Positions 34,729-42,715 of a DNA stretch of 64,000 nucleotides are shown in pieces; position 1 is the first letter of the stretch; every line of letters begins with the position of its first letter. Source of the DNA: Arenibacter sp041392165 (GTDB lineage: Bacteria > Bacteroidota > Bacteroidia > Flavobacteriales > Flavobacteriaceae); NCBI GenBank assembly GCA_041392165.1, contig JAWKMN010000008.1, forward strand, positions 62,001 through 126,000, read 5' to 3'. Under the pieces are notes generated by a model. It made no database searches. It was not told the origin of the DNA and saw nothing but the letters and a program-made list of their open reading frames with translations. The translations under genes were made by a program, and so were the position numbers.

Positions 34729-36066
34729 TTAAACGTTTTCGGGAACTTCAAACCCTTCCCTATAATCCCGTCTTAGCATTTTATCCGCCTCCGGGTCGTT
34801 TACGAACGACTCGGATTTTGGGTTGAAGGTAAGCACACGATCCAATCTATAGGCTATATTGCCCAAATGTGCCAGACCAGAGGATAGGTGAGCCGTTTCC
34901 ACAGGACCGTTCAGTATCGTTTTATCGCGCTTGCGCACCGCTTCAATAAAATTGGCAAAATGTCCGTCCGTTCCTCCGGCCCCGCGATCCATTTCCGATC
35001 CTGATTTTCCACCATCCTCGCCAGATTTACCGGGGGTCCTATCCTTTCCTAAATAGGTTTTATACTTGTCATAACCATCTACGACCAAAATACCCTTATC
35101 ACCATAGAAAATGTTACCTACGGTGGCACCCTCCTCCGTATTGGTACACCAAGGGCGTACTTCGAACTGTATGATCTTTCTTTCCTCAGGGTAGTTATAT
35201 ACCGAAGTAAGTACTTCCGGCACCTCCTTACAATCGTCCCAAAGGTACTTACCGCCCATGGAAGTGATCTTGGTAGGAAGCCCTACATCCAAGCCCCACA
35301 TACATAGGTCGGTTTCATGAATACCCTGATTTCCTACATCCCCGTTGCCATAATCCCAATGCCAATGCCAATTGTAATGTACCAAATTCCTGGTAAAAGG
35401 TCGTTTTGGGGCCGGTCCCGTCCATAGGTCATAATCTATTCCTGGAGGAACGGGAGAGAATCCCTTATCCCCGATATCCCCTCTCCAACGAAAAACAATG
35501 CCCCTGGCCATATATACCCTTCCTATATATCCGTCCCTCATTAAATTAATTGCTTCGTTAACGGCGGGAGAACTTCTTAACTGAACCCCGTGCTGTACGA
35601 TCCGATCATATTTTGCGGCCGCTTCTACCATTTTACGTCCCTCCCATATGTTGTGCGACCCTGGTTTTTCCACATAGGCGTCCTTCCCGGCCTGACAGGC
35701 CCAAATAACGGAAAGTGCATGCCAGTGGTTGGGAGAGGCAATACTAACTACATCAATATCCTTATCATCCATAACCCTGCGCAGATCCTGCTCCAACGCA
35801 ACATCTTTTTTGTAGGTTTCTTTAAAGGCCTTTTGTCGTTCCCTTAAAAGATTCATGTCGGGATCACATAATGTGGTGACCTGAACATTTTTCTGTACCA
35901 TTAGGCCTTCAATATGGCTTTTTCCGCGTCCATTAACGCCCAAAACGGCCGCATTGATACGGTCGTTGGCCCCGAATACGGTAGACGATATAATGGTCGG
36001 GGCCGCAATAACAGCCGACCCGGCCACGGCCGTTCTTTTAATAAAGGATCTTCTCGTTGAATTCAT
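34729..36066 (-). CDS. Tat-exported Gfo/Idh/MocA oxidoreductase
   Basis: A 445-residue protein starting with a twin-arginine signal (RRSFIKRTAVAGS), so it is folded before export. The Rossmann region (AAVLGVNGRGKSHIEGL near residues 38-54), SIASPNHWHA and the EKPGSHN catalytic-Lys motif are those of NAD(P)-dependent sugar oxidoreductases. The C-terminal half has the long family extension with HWDYGNGDVGNQG. Substrate unknown; such proteins often act on sugars in Bacteroidota. It stands alone, with a palindrome far upstream. Confidence 0.9.
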   Translation of the reverse strand: MNSTRRSFIKRTAVAGSAVIAAPTIISSTVFGANDRINAAVLGVNGRGKSHIEGLMVQKNVQVTTLCDPDMNLLRERQKAFKETYKKDVALEQDLRRVMDDKDIDVVSIASPNHWHALSVIWACQAGKDAYVEKPGSHNIWEGRKMVEAAAKYDRIVQHGVQLRSSPAVNEAINLMRDGYIGRVYMARGIVFRWRGDIGDKGFSPVPPGIDYDLWTGPAPKRPFTRNLVHYNWHWHWDYGNGDVGNQGIHETDLCMWGLDVGLPTKITSMGGKYLWDDCKEVPEVLTSVYNYPEERKIIQFEVRPWCTNTEEGATVGNIFYGDKGILVVDGYDKYKTYLGKDRTPGKSGEDGGKSGSEMDRGAGGTDGHFANFIEAVRKRDKTILNGPVETAHLSSGLAHLGNIAYRLDRVLTFNPKSESFVNDPEADKMLRRDYREGFEVPENV

Positions 36067-36457
36067 CTGACTCTATATTTATAATTAGTATGATTACACG
36101 CTCATATTAATAACGCTCGCATGTGTTATTTAAAGCTTTAAGCTATCGCCCTGTCAATCAAATTAAGAGTCAACTATCCGGATTTCTCCGTCCTGGTCCT
36201 ATTTATAGCGGACCGGACACCTAATGCTATGACCCTTAAAGCAAAAAACATTTACTTTTGCTATGAAAGTTAGTATAATTTTTTTATTCGTTAACGTTAA
36301 CAGCGATAGTTTTTTGTATTTTTTTACTTAAAACAAATAAAGCTAAATAACGCAACCACCTTTTTTACCAATAATTTGGGTAAATTTGCTTTATACGCTG
36401 CTACTGAAAATCCATGTTGTTTGCCAGTCCGGACCCATATTAAATTCTGATACTACT
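36067..36457. other. Divergent intergenic region with a CG-centred palindrome
   Basis: GTTAACGTTAAC at 36290-36301 is a perfect 12-base palindrome centred on CG, the form preferred by LacI-type regulators. It lies 220 bases before the Gfo/Idh start and 157 bases before the DUF1801 start. No coding frame is convincing here. Confidence 0.4.
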
Positions 36458-36886
36458 ATGACAAAGCTTAAGATAAGGACAGATGCAAGGGTGGCATTGG
36501 TTTTTGATAACTATCCCCCGGATATCCGATCAAGAATGGAATACCTGAGAACCCTGATCCTGACCACTGCCGAAAAAATAGAGGGTATTGGCCTATTGGA
36601 GGAAACTTTGAAATGGGGCGAGCCCAGTTATCTCACCAAAATTGGAAGTACCCTAAGAATAGATTGGAAATCTAAAAATCCAAATCAATATGCCATCTAC
36701 TTCCAGTGTACCAGTAAGTTGGTACCCACCTTTAAGATGATGTACAACAATACCTTCAGGTTCAACGGTAACAGGGCCATCATATTTTATATTGCAGATC
36801 CAATCCCGGAAGAGGCATTAAGGTCGTGCATCACTGCTGCCCTCACTTATCACAAGGTAAAACACCTACCTTCATTGGGCATGTAA
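36458..36886 (+). CDS. DUF1801 domain protein
   Basis: From the preferred start at 36458 (MTKLKIRTDARVALVF) a 142-residue protein with the DUF1801 pattern: EETLKWGEPSYLTK near residues 45-58 and NRAIIFYIADPIPEEALR towards the end. The fold is found alone and in YdeI-like proteins, with no known catalytic role. An in-frame Met at 36386 would add 24 unlike residues. Confidence 0.8.
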   Translation: MTKLKIRTDARVALVFDNYPPDIRSRMEYLRTLILTTAEKIEGIGLLEETLKWGEPSYLTKIGSTLRIDWKSKNPNQYAIYFQCTSKLVPTFKMMYNNTFRFNGNRAIIFYIADPIPEEALRSCITAALTYHKVKHLPSLGM

Positions 36887-37047
36887 ATTGTAATAAACAG
36901 AAGGCTTCCCTACAGCGCTTAACTCATTGTTTTCCAGCATTAGGCAATTTATTATTTATATTTATTATAAATAATTTGGTCTATTCAAATCTTCAAGATA
37001 CTTTTGTCGTCCAATAATTATTTATTATTAGTCTAAATAAATATAAA

Positions 37048-39471
37048 ATGAGACACCTACCAACATTACTACTTTTCCTTGGCTTAAGTTCCTTAGCTCT
37101 TGCACAGGACACAACCGTAAGTGGAACCATAAAAGACAATACCGATATCCCTTTATTGGGGGTACATATCGCATTAAAAAATTCGCAAATTGGGACACAG
37201 AGCGATGAAAATGGCTATTTTGAAATCGCCCATCTTGAAGAAGGCGGACATATCCTGTCCATTTCCTATCTTGGTTTTAGGACCAGGGATATCCCATTTT
37301 CCATCAGCAACGGAAAAGCAGTTGATCTAGGGGACCTGATCTTGTATGAAGGAAATGAAATCCTAACCGAAGTAATTGTAGAAGGGGAACGTATCAATAA
37401 GTTTTCTAGAAAGAAAACGGCCTATGTATCCAAACTTCCATTGAAGGATATAGAGAACACACAGGTCTACAACACTATTACCACGGATCTTTTGGAGTCG
37501 CAAATAGTGACCAACTTTGATGATGCCCTTAAAAATGCCGCTGGGGTAGAAAACCTGTGGACCTCAACCGGTAGGGGCGGTGATGGGGCGGGATATTATT
37601 CCATGCGCGGATTCTCGGTACAACCTCAACTGGTAAACGGCCTGCCAGGATTGACCAACGGCACCATAAATCCCGCAAATATTGAACGGATCGAAGTTTT
37701 AAAAGGTCCTTCCGCCACATTGTTCGGCAATGCGGTAAGCTCCTATGGCGGCCTAATAAATGTAGTAACCAAAAAACCCTATGCCGGTAATGGGGGGGAA
37801 CTTTCCTTTACCTCGGGCACCTATGGCCTAAATCAGATTACCGGCGATTTCAATACCGCACTCAACAAAAGTGAAAATCTATATTTTAGGCTCAACACCT
37901 CTTACGCCACGGAACAAAGTTTTCAGGATGCCGGCTTTAGAAAATCCTTTTTTGTTGCCCCTTCCCTATCCTACAAGGTAAACAACCAATTATCCTTCTC
38001 TTTCTACGGTGAAATTACACAGGCGGAACAGACCAATCCTATGTTTTTGTTCTTGAACAGAAGCGGGCCAACAGAGGCAGGAGATCTTAACGGACTGGGC
38101 TACAACAATAAACTATCGTTTACCAGTAACGACCTGACCTTAGAAAATCCTACCCAAAATTACCGAATAGAAATGGACTATAAGTTGTCCGACACTTGGC
38201 AATCCCAAACCCTACTTTCCAAAAGCGCTACCTCTACCAAAGGGTACTATTCCTACCTGTTCGATTACGGTATTTTGGGGAACGATACCTTTACCAGATT
38301 TATCAACAAACAGAATGCCAATACCCAAACCACGGATATCCAACAAAATTTTATTGGCGATTTTAAAATTGCTACATTGAGAAACCGTATGGTTATTGGT
38401 CTGGACTATTTCAATGCCACAGAGACCAACAATAGTACCGGCTATGCCTTTTATGGAAACATTACTCCCGAAGGCGGCGCCAATGGGGACAATCCTTTTA
38501 CCGCAGAAGTGGAAACCGATCCGTACCCTTTGTCCGCGGCCGGCGTAGATGCGGTGTTGGCTTCCAAGGCTGCAGGGAACATTAAGTCCAAATATCATAT
38601 TTATAGTCTTTATGCTTCCAATGTTATAAATATTACCAATAAGCTATCGGCAATGCTTGGCCTACGTGTAGATCGTTTTGATAACGAAGGTAATTTGGCC
38701 AACCTGGATGATGATTATGACCAAACCGCCCTGTCTCCCAAGTTTGGACTGCTATACCAACCCCTCTTGGACCAACTTTCCATTTTCGCCAATTATCAAA
38801 ACGGTTTTACCAATGTTGCCCCCCAATTGGTAGGGGATCCGGACGCCGGACCACAGACGCTGGAAACATTTGACCCGGAACAGGCCAATCAGTTGGAATT
38901 TGGCGTGAAGACCAATCTCTTTAACAATAGATGGAACGCCACGCTAAGTTACTACGACATTACCGTAAAGGACCGTGTAATTACGGACCCCTCCTCGCCC
39001 TTTAACAAAATCCAGGGTGGAGAAGTGAAAAGCAAAGGTTTTGAAATCGAAATCAATGCCAATCCATTTAAAGGTTTAAACCTTAGGGCCGGCTTTAGCC
39101 ATAACGACAGTGAGACCACCAAATCGGACAATTCGGAGATATTGAATAGAAGACCCTTGGAAGCCGGGCCGGAAACGCAGTATAATTTTTGGGCCAACTA
39201 TGAATTGCAAGGGGGCCAATTGGACGGTATTGGTTTTGGATTGGGATTTAACGGGGCCAGTGAGCGTTTTGCCATAAACTATGCCTCTACAGGAGAATTT
39301 ATCCTGCCCAGCTATACTATTGCCAATGCCTCTGTTTATTATCAGGCGAACAAATATCGCATTGGATTAAAACTTAACAACGCCTTTAACAAGGAATATT
39401 ATAAAGGATGGTCCACCGTAAATCCACAGGCTCCCAGAGTGCTTTTGGCCAATTTCGCCTACAGGTTTTAA
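37048..39471 (+). CDS. TonB-dependent siderophore receptor
   Basis: An 807-residue outer-membrane receptor: signal peptide to about residue 19, CarboxypepD-regulatory-like domain (about 23-100), plug (about 135-260, with MRGFSVQPQLVNGLPG and IERIEVLKGPSATLFGN) and a 22-strand type barrel ending in ANFAYRF. It imports ferric siderophore. A PepSY-type membrane protein follows 20 bases downstream, a common pair. Just upstream (about 37012-37042) AT-rich mirrored words around TTAGTCTAA could be an iron-regulator site, weakly supported. Confidence 0.92.
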   Translation: MRHLPTLLLFLGLSSLALAQDTTVSGTIKDNTDIPLLGVHIALKNSQIGTQSDENGYFEIAHLEEGGHILSISYLGFRTRDIPFSISNGKAVDLGDLILYEGNEILTEVIVEGERINKFSRKKTAYVSKLPLKDIENTQVYNTITTDLLESQIVTNFDDALKNAAGVENLWTSTGRGGDGAGYYSMRGFSVQPQLVNGLPGLTNGTINPANIERIEVLKGPSATLFGNAVSSYGGLINVVTKKPYAGNGGELSFTSGTYGLNQITGDFNTALNKSENLYFRLNTSYATEQSFQDAGFRKSFFVAPSLSYKVNNQLSFSFYGEITQAEQTNPMFLFLNRSGPTEAGDLNGLGYNNKLSFTSNDLTLENPTQNYRIEMDYKLSDTWQSQTLLSKSATSTKGYYSYLFDYGILGNDTFTRFINKQNANTQTTDIQQNFIGDFKIATLRNRMVIGLDYFNATETNNSTGYAFYGNITPEGGANGDNPFTAEVETDPYPLSAAGVDAVLASKAAGNIKSKYHIYSLYASNVINITNKLSAMLGLRVDRFDNEGNLANLDDDYDQTALSPKFGLLYQPLLDQLSIFANYQNGFTNVAPQLVGDPDAGPQTLETFDPEQANQLEFGVKTNLFNNRWNATLSYYDITVKDRVITDPSSPFNKIQGGEVKSKGFEIEINANPFKGLNLRAGFSHNDSETTKSDNSEILNRRPLEAGPETQYNFWANYELQGGQLDGIGFGLGFNGASERFAINYASTGEFILPSYTIANASVYYQANKYRIGLKLNNAFNKEYYKGWSTVNPQAPRVLLANFAYRF

Positions 39472-39491
39472 GCATAAAATAGATTTTTAAC

Positions 39492-40640
39492 ATGGTACGA
39501 ATGAACCTCAGAAAAATCATCTTCGAACTTCATAAGATTTTAGGCCTTACCACTGGTATCGTTGTATTTATTGTTGCCATTACCGGTTGTTGTTGGGCCT
39601 TTAAGGAAGAGATTGAAAGCCTGTACGACGACTATAAAAAGGTGAGCCCCCAAAACGGGCCTATGCTTACCCCTACTGAGGCCAAAATGTACGCCAAGGA
39701 GGTTTTTCCCAACAACCATATACACGGTACCCTATATAAAAAGGCAGATGATGCCGTAGAGGTGATTTTTTACGACCCGGAACCGGAGTTTTACCAGAGT
39801 GTTTTTCTAAACCCCTATACTGGCAAAGTGATACAGGTAGATGATCATTTATCCGGATTTTTCGCCTTCATACTAAAAGGCCATATGCGCCTATGGTTGC
39901 CAAAAGAAATTGGGGAACAGGTGGTAGGAGCGTCCATCTTAATATTTATGGCCATCATCCTTTCCGGAATCTTCCTTTGGGTGCCCAAGAAGCGTAAGAA
40001 CCTTAAACAACGCTTAAGGTTTGATTGGAAAGATACGACCCGTTGGAAACGGAAAAACTTTGATCTTCACACCATAATAGGTTTTTACATATGTTCCCTA
40101 GCGTTGATCCTTGCCTTTACAGGTTCGGTAATGTCCTATAATTGGATGAAGTATGTACTGTACAAATCCTTGGGGGGAGACAAGGAAGCCGCATTTATTA
40201 TTCCCAAAAATAGCGGTTCCCCAGACCATAGCGACACAACATTGCCTATAGACCTTCTTATACCCAAACTTCGGGCAGCATCTCCCAATGCGGAAAGTTT
40301 TGAACTACATTACCCGAAAACAGAGGACGAAAGTATTTATGTGGAAGTTTCCAATAGTACGGGCCTTTATTACGATTCTGACTTTCGTTTTTTTGACCAA
40401 CATACCTTGGAGGAAATAGAAACTCCCAGCATATATGGCAAATACGAAAATACCAAGGTAGCGGATAAAATACTGCGTATGAACTACGACATCCACATTG
40501 GGGCCATTGGCGGCATTGTTGGAAAGATTATTGCCTTTTTGGTTAGCCTGCTAACAGCAAGTTTGCCGGTTACCGGAATATTGTTATGGTACGGCAGAAC
40601 CTATAAAAAGAAAAAGGGTTTGGTTAAAATAGAAATCTAA
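39492..40640 (+). CDS. PepSY-domain inner-membrane protein (ferric-siderophore reductase type)
   Basis: A 382-residue protein with four membrane helices (about 14-36, 142-164, 195-216, 345-367) and two PepSY-like periplasmic regions; the VGASILIFMAIILSG and GFYICSLALILAFTG helices are typical. Paired with TonB siderophore receptors, such proteins are thought to reduce or release iron. GTG/ATG at 39492 or Met at 39501 are both possible starts. Confidence 0.88.
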   Translation: MVRMNLRKIIFELHKILGLTTGIVVFIVAITGCCWAFKEEIESLYDDYKKVSPQNGPMLTPTEAKMYAKEVFPNNHIHGTLYKKADDAVEVIFYDPEPEFYQSVFLNPYTGKVIQVDDHLSGFFAFILKGHMRLWLPKEIGEQVVGASILIFMAIILSGIFLWVPKKRKNLKQRLRFDWKDTTRWKRKNFDLHTIIGFYICSLALILAFTGSVMSYNWMKYVLYKSLGGDKEAAFIIPKNSGSPDHSDTTLPIDLLIPKLRAASPNAESFELHYPKTEDESIYVEVSNSTGLYYDSDFRFFDQHTLEEIETPSIYGKYENTKVADKILRMNYDIHIGAIGGIVGKIIAFLVSLLTASLPVTGILLWYGRTYKKKKGLVKIEI

Positions 40641-40703
40641 TAAAAAGGAAAAAAGCCAGCATAATTCCGTACCTTTTCGACAAGTAGATTTACCATTACC
40701 TGA

Positions 40704-41183
40704 ATGAAGCCCAAGATCGAATTAAAAATAGCCCAAACCACAATAGACTTTACACATGCCAAAAAGTTAATCTTGGAATATGTTAGCTGGCTGGGCATTG
40801 ATCTGTCCTTTCAAAATTTTGATCAAGAAATGGCAGGCCTGCCCCAAATGTACCGTCCTGAGGATGGCGGATTATTTATAGCCTCCATTAACGATGAAGC
40901 CGTTGGCATTGCCGGACTACGAAGGTTCAATAGCAAAGATGGAGAAATAAAACGCATGTACGTTCAACCCAATAGTAGGGGTATGGGCATAGGCCAATTA
41001 CTCCTCGCCCAATGTATCGGTAAGGCCAAAGAACTCGGTTACGACACCATAAAACTGGACACCGCAGACTTTATGGAATCGGCCATTAAAATGTATACCG
41101 GCAATGGCTTTGTAGAAATAGGGGCCTACCGCTACAATCCACACGAAGCTACGAAATACTATGAACTAAGCCTAAAAAAGTAG
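40704..41183 (+). CDS. GNAT-family N-acetyltransferase
   Basis: A 159-residue acetyltransferase with the acetyl-CoA binding motif RGMGIGQLLLAQCIGKAKEL near residues 93-112 and the usual IKMYTGNGFVEI element. The acceptor is unknown. It stands between the siderophore operon and the MarR unit and may not belong to either. Confidence 0.88.
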   Translation: MKPKIELKIAQTTIDFTHAKKLILEYVSWLGIDLSFQNFDQEMAGLPQMYRPEDGGLFIASINDEAVGIAGLRRFNSKDGEIKRMYVQPNSRGMGIGQLLLAQCIGKAKELGYDTIKLDTADFMESAIKMYTGNGFVEIGAYRYNPHEATKYYELSLKK

Positions 41184-41284
41184 ATATCCCCCTGTTCGGA
41201 TGCGCCACACCACACTTAAACAGGACATTATCATCCTTCTGTGGAGATAGACCTTGCATAAAATTCAACAATTAATTTTTATTG

Positions 41285-41306
41285 TTAGGATTCCTTATTA
41301 TATTTG
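41285..41306 (+). promoter_or_regulatory. Operator-like palindrome and promoter of the thioredoxin-like gene
   Basis: TTAGGATTCCTTA (41285-41297) is immediately followed by TATATTTG at 41299-41306, a match to TAnnTTTG. The same palindrome recurs at 41594 and 41896. Confidence 0.6.
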
Positions 41307-41340
41307 TATTGCAATAATGCAATAACTTAAATTTAAAACA

Positions 41341-41574
41341 ATGAAAAAATCAGTTTTTTATCACGCAGGATGTCCGGTATGCCTTAGTGCGGAACACGAC
41401 ATTTTAGATTTAGTAGGAAGGGACAATGTGGAAATAGTTCACTTCGGCCAAAACAAATCTCGTATTACCGAAGCGGAAAAAGCAGGCGTTAAGTCGGTCC
41501 CTGCCCTACTTACGCCCAACGGCAATGTGCTGCACATTAACTTTGGTGCTTCCATGGCAGATGTAAAAGGTTAA
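41341..41574 (+). CDS. Thioredoxin-fold small protein with CPVC
   Basis: A 77-residue thioredoxin-like protein with CPVC at residues 11-14 and a cis-Pro type VPALL segment near 56-60. Likely a thiol oxidoreductase or redox sensor component. It is the first gene of a three-gene unit with DUF2024 and a MarR regulator, each preceded by the same palindrome. Confidence 0.8.
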   Translation: MKKSVFYHAGCPVCLSAEHDILDLVGRDNVEIVHFGQNKSRITEAEKAGVKSVPALLTPNGNVLHINFGASMADVKG

Positions 41575-41593
41575 ATTTTTTTAATTTATAAAG

Positions 41594-41606
41594 TTAGGAT
41601 TCCTAA
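41594..41606 (+). promoter_or_regulatory. Operator-like palindrome before the DUF2024 gene
   Basis: TTAGGATTCCTAA is a perfect 13-base palindrome, 12 bases before the start codon. A TAATTTTA word overlaps its end. Confidence 0.6.
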
Positions 41607-41617
41607 TTTTATTTAAA

Positions 41618-41890
41618 ATGAACGACATGAAAATTTCGGTTTGGGACACCTATGTGGCCCGAGAAGACGGCAAGACGATGCATTTTGATATATTGGTACC
41701 CAGTACTCTGGAAGATAAGGAAAGTATTTTCAGTTATGGACGTAAATACCTTTCCTCCAAACCGTTCCAAACGGCCAAACTCTCCTCAAAAGAATGTAAA
41801 TTCTGCCATATGGAACAGGCACCGGATAGCATAGTGGATACCATTAATAAAAAAGGATATTATATTATAGAAATGGAAAATTGCGGATAA
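41618..41890 (+). CDS. DUF2024 family protein
   Basis: A 90-residue protein matching DUF2024: SVWDTYVAREDGKTMHFDI at residues 7-25, a C-x2-C-type segment (ECKFCHMEQA) and a C-terminal KGYYIIEMENCG. The family is found mainly in Bacteroidota and has no known function. It sits between the thioredoxin-like and MarR genes. Confidence 0.85.
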   Translation: MNDMKISVWDTYVAREDGKTMHFDILVPSTLEDKESIFSYGRKYLSSKPFQTAKLSSKECKFCHMEQAPDSIVDTINKKGYYIIEMENCG

Positions 41891-41895
41891 TATCA

Positions 41896-41913
41896 TTAGG
41901 ATAACTAACTTTG
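41896..41913 (+). promoter_or_regulatory. Operator and promoter of the marR gene
   Basis: TTAGGATAACTAA at 41896-41908 overlaps TAACTTTG at 41906-41913 (TAnnTTTG). Repression by the MarR protein itself is the simplest reading. Confidence 0.6.
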
Positions 41914-41938
41914 CCTGTCGGGCAATTCCCGACAGGCA
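41912..41938 (+). terminator. Terminator-like hairpin before marR
   Basis: TGCCTGTCGGG / CCCGACAGGCA around CAATT, followed by TTTTAT. It closes the DUF2024 transcript and ends only 6 bases before the marR start codon. Confidence 0.75.
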
Positions 41939-41944
41939 TTTTAT

Positions 41945-42556
41945 ATGGACAAGAGTATTTTTAATCCGGACCATCAAGAAACGGACGTTCCCAGCAAAAT
42001 TATAGCTGGACTTGAGCGCATTTCGGAAGCCTTCAAGGTTCTACTTTGGGATAAGGCCAAATTACTTGGTTTAAGTCCCATCCAAATCCAAATCTTAATT
42101 TTCATTGCCTACCATAAATCCGAATTATGTAATGTAAGCCATCTGGCCAAGGAATTCAATGTAACCAAGCCCACTATAAGCGATGCCATAAGGGTAATGG
42201 ACAAAAAGGGGCTGATTACCAAAGAATATTCTTCCAGCGATAATAGAAGTTATTCCATTGGCCTCTCGGAAACAGGAACAGAGACCATACGGGAAATTTA
42301 CGATTTTGCCAACCCTATAAAGATGCAGCTCAATGCCCTGGGGAATGCCGAATTGGAATCGGTCCTTATTACCCTGAGCAAGCTCATCTATCAATTAAAT
42401 ACCATTGGAATCCTTAGTGTGCAACGCACCTGTTACGGTTGTAAATTCTACAGTAACGACAATAGTAAGAATTATTGCAACCTACTCCAAAAGGAATTAC
42501 GAAGCAAGGATATCCGATTGGACTGTCCGGAGTTTGAAGAAAGCTACGCCCACTGA
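41945..42556 (+). CDS. MarR-family regulator with C-terminal Cys motif
   Basis: A 203-residue winged-helix regulator (about 20-145: VTKPTISDAIRVMDKKGL is the recognition region). The C-terminal 50 residues carry C-x2-C (CYGCKFY), then YCNLL and DCPEFE, which could bind a metal or iron-sulfur cluster and make DNA binding redox- or metal-sensitive. It probably regulates the thioredoxin-like/DUF2024/marR unit through the repeated TTAGGATTCCTAA palindrome. Confidence 0.88.
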   Translation: MDKSIFNPDHQETDVPSKIIAGLERISEAFKVLLWDKAKLLGLSPIQIQILIFIAYHKSELCNVSHLAKEFNVTKPTISDAIRVMDKKGLITKEYSSSDNRSYSIGLSETGTETIREIYDFANPIKMQLNALGNAELESVLITLSKLIYQLNTIGILSVQRTCYGCKFYSNDNSKNYCNLLQKELRSKDIRLDCPEFEESYAH

Positions 42557-42715
42557 ATCTATTGGTCCAAAGGACCATAACAATTCCAAAAAGCCACATA
42601 TCCTATCTACAAGGTTGTGATATTTACCAATATTTAGGATATTTACCACTTCCATCTTTTTGGAAAAAATCTGCTAATCCTACCTAAGATCATCCTAGGT
42701 TTATAAACAAAGCAT

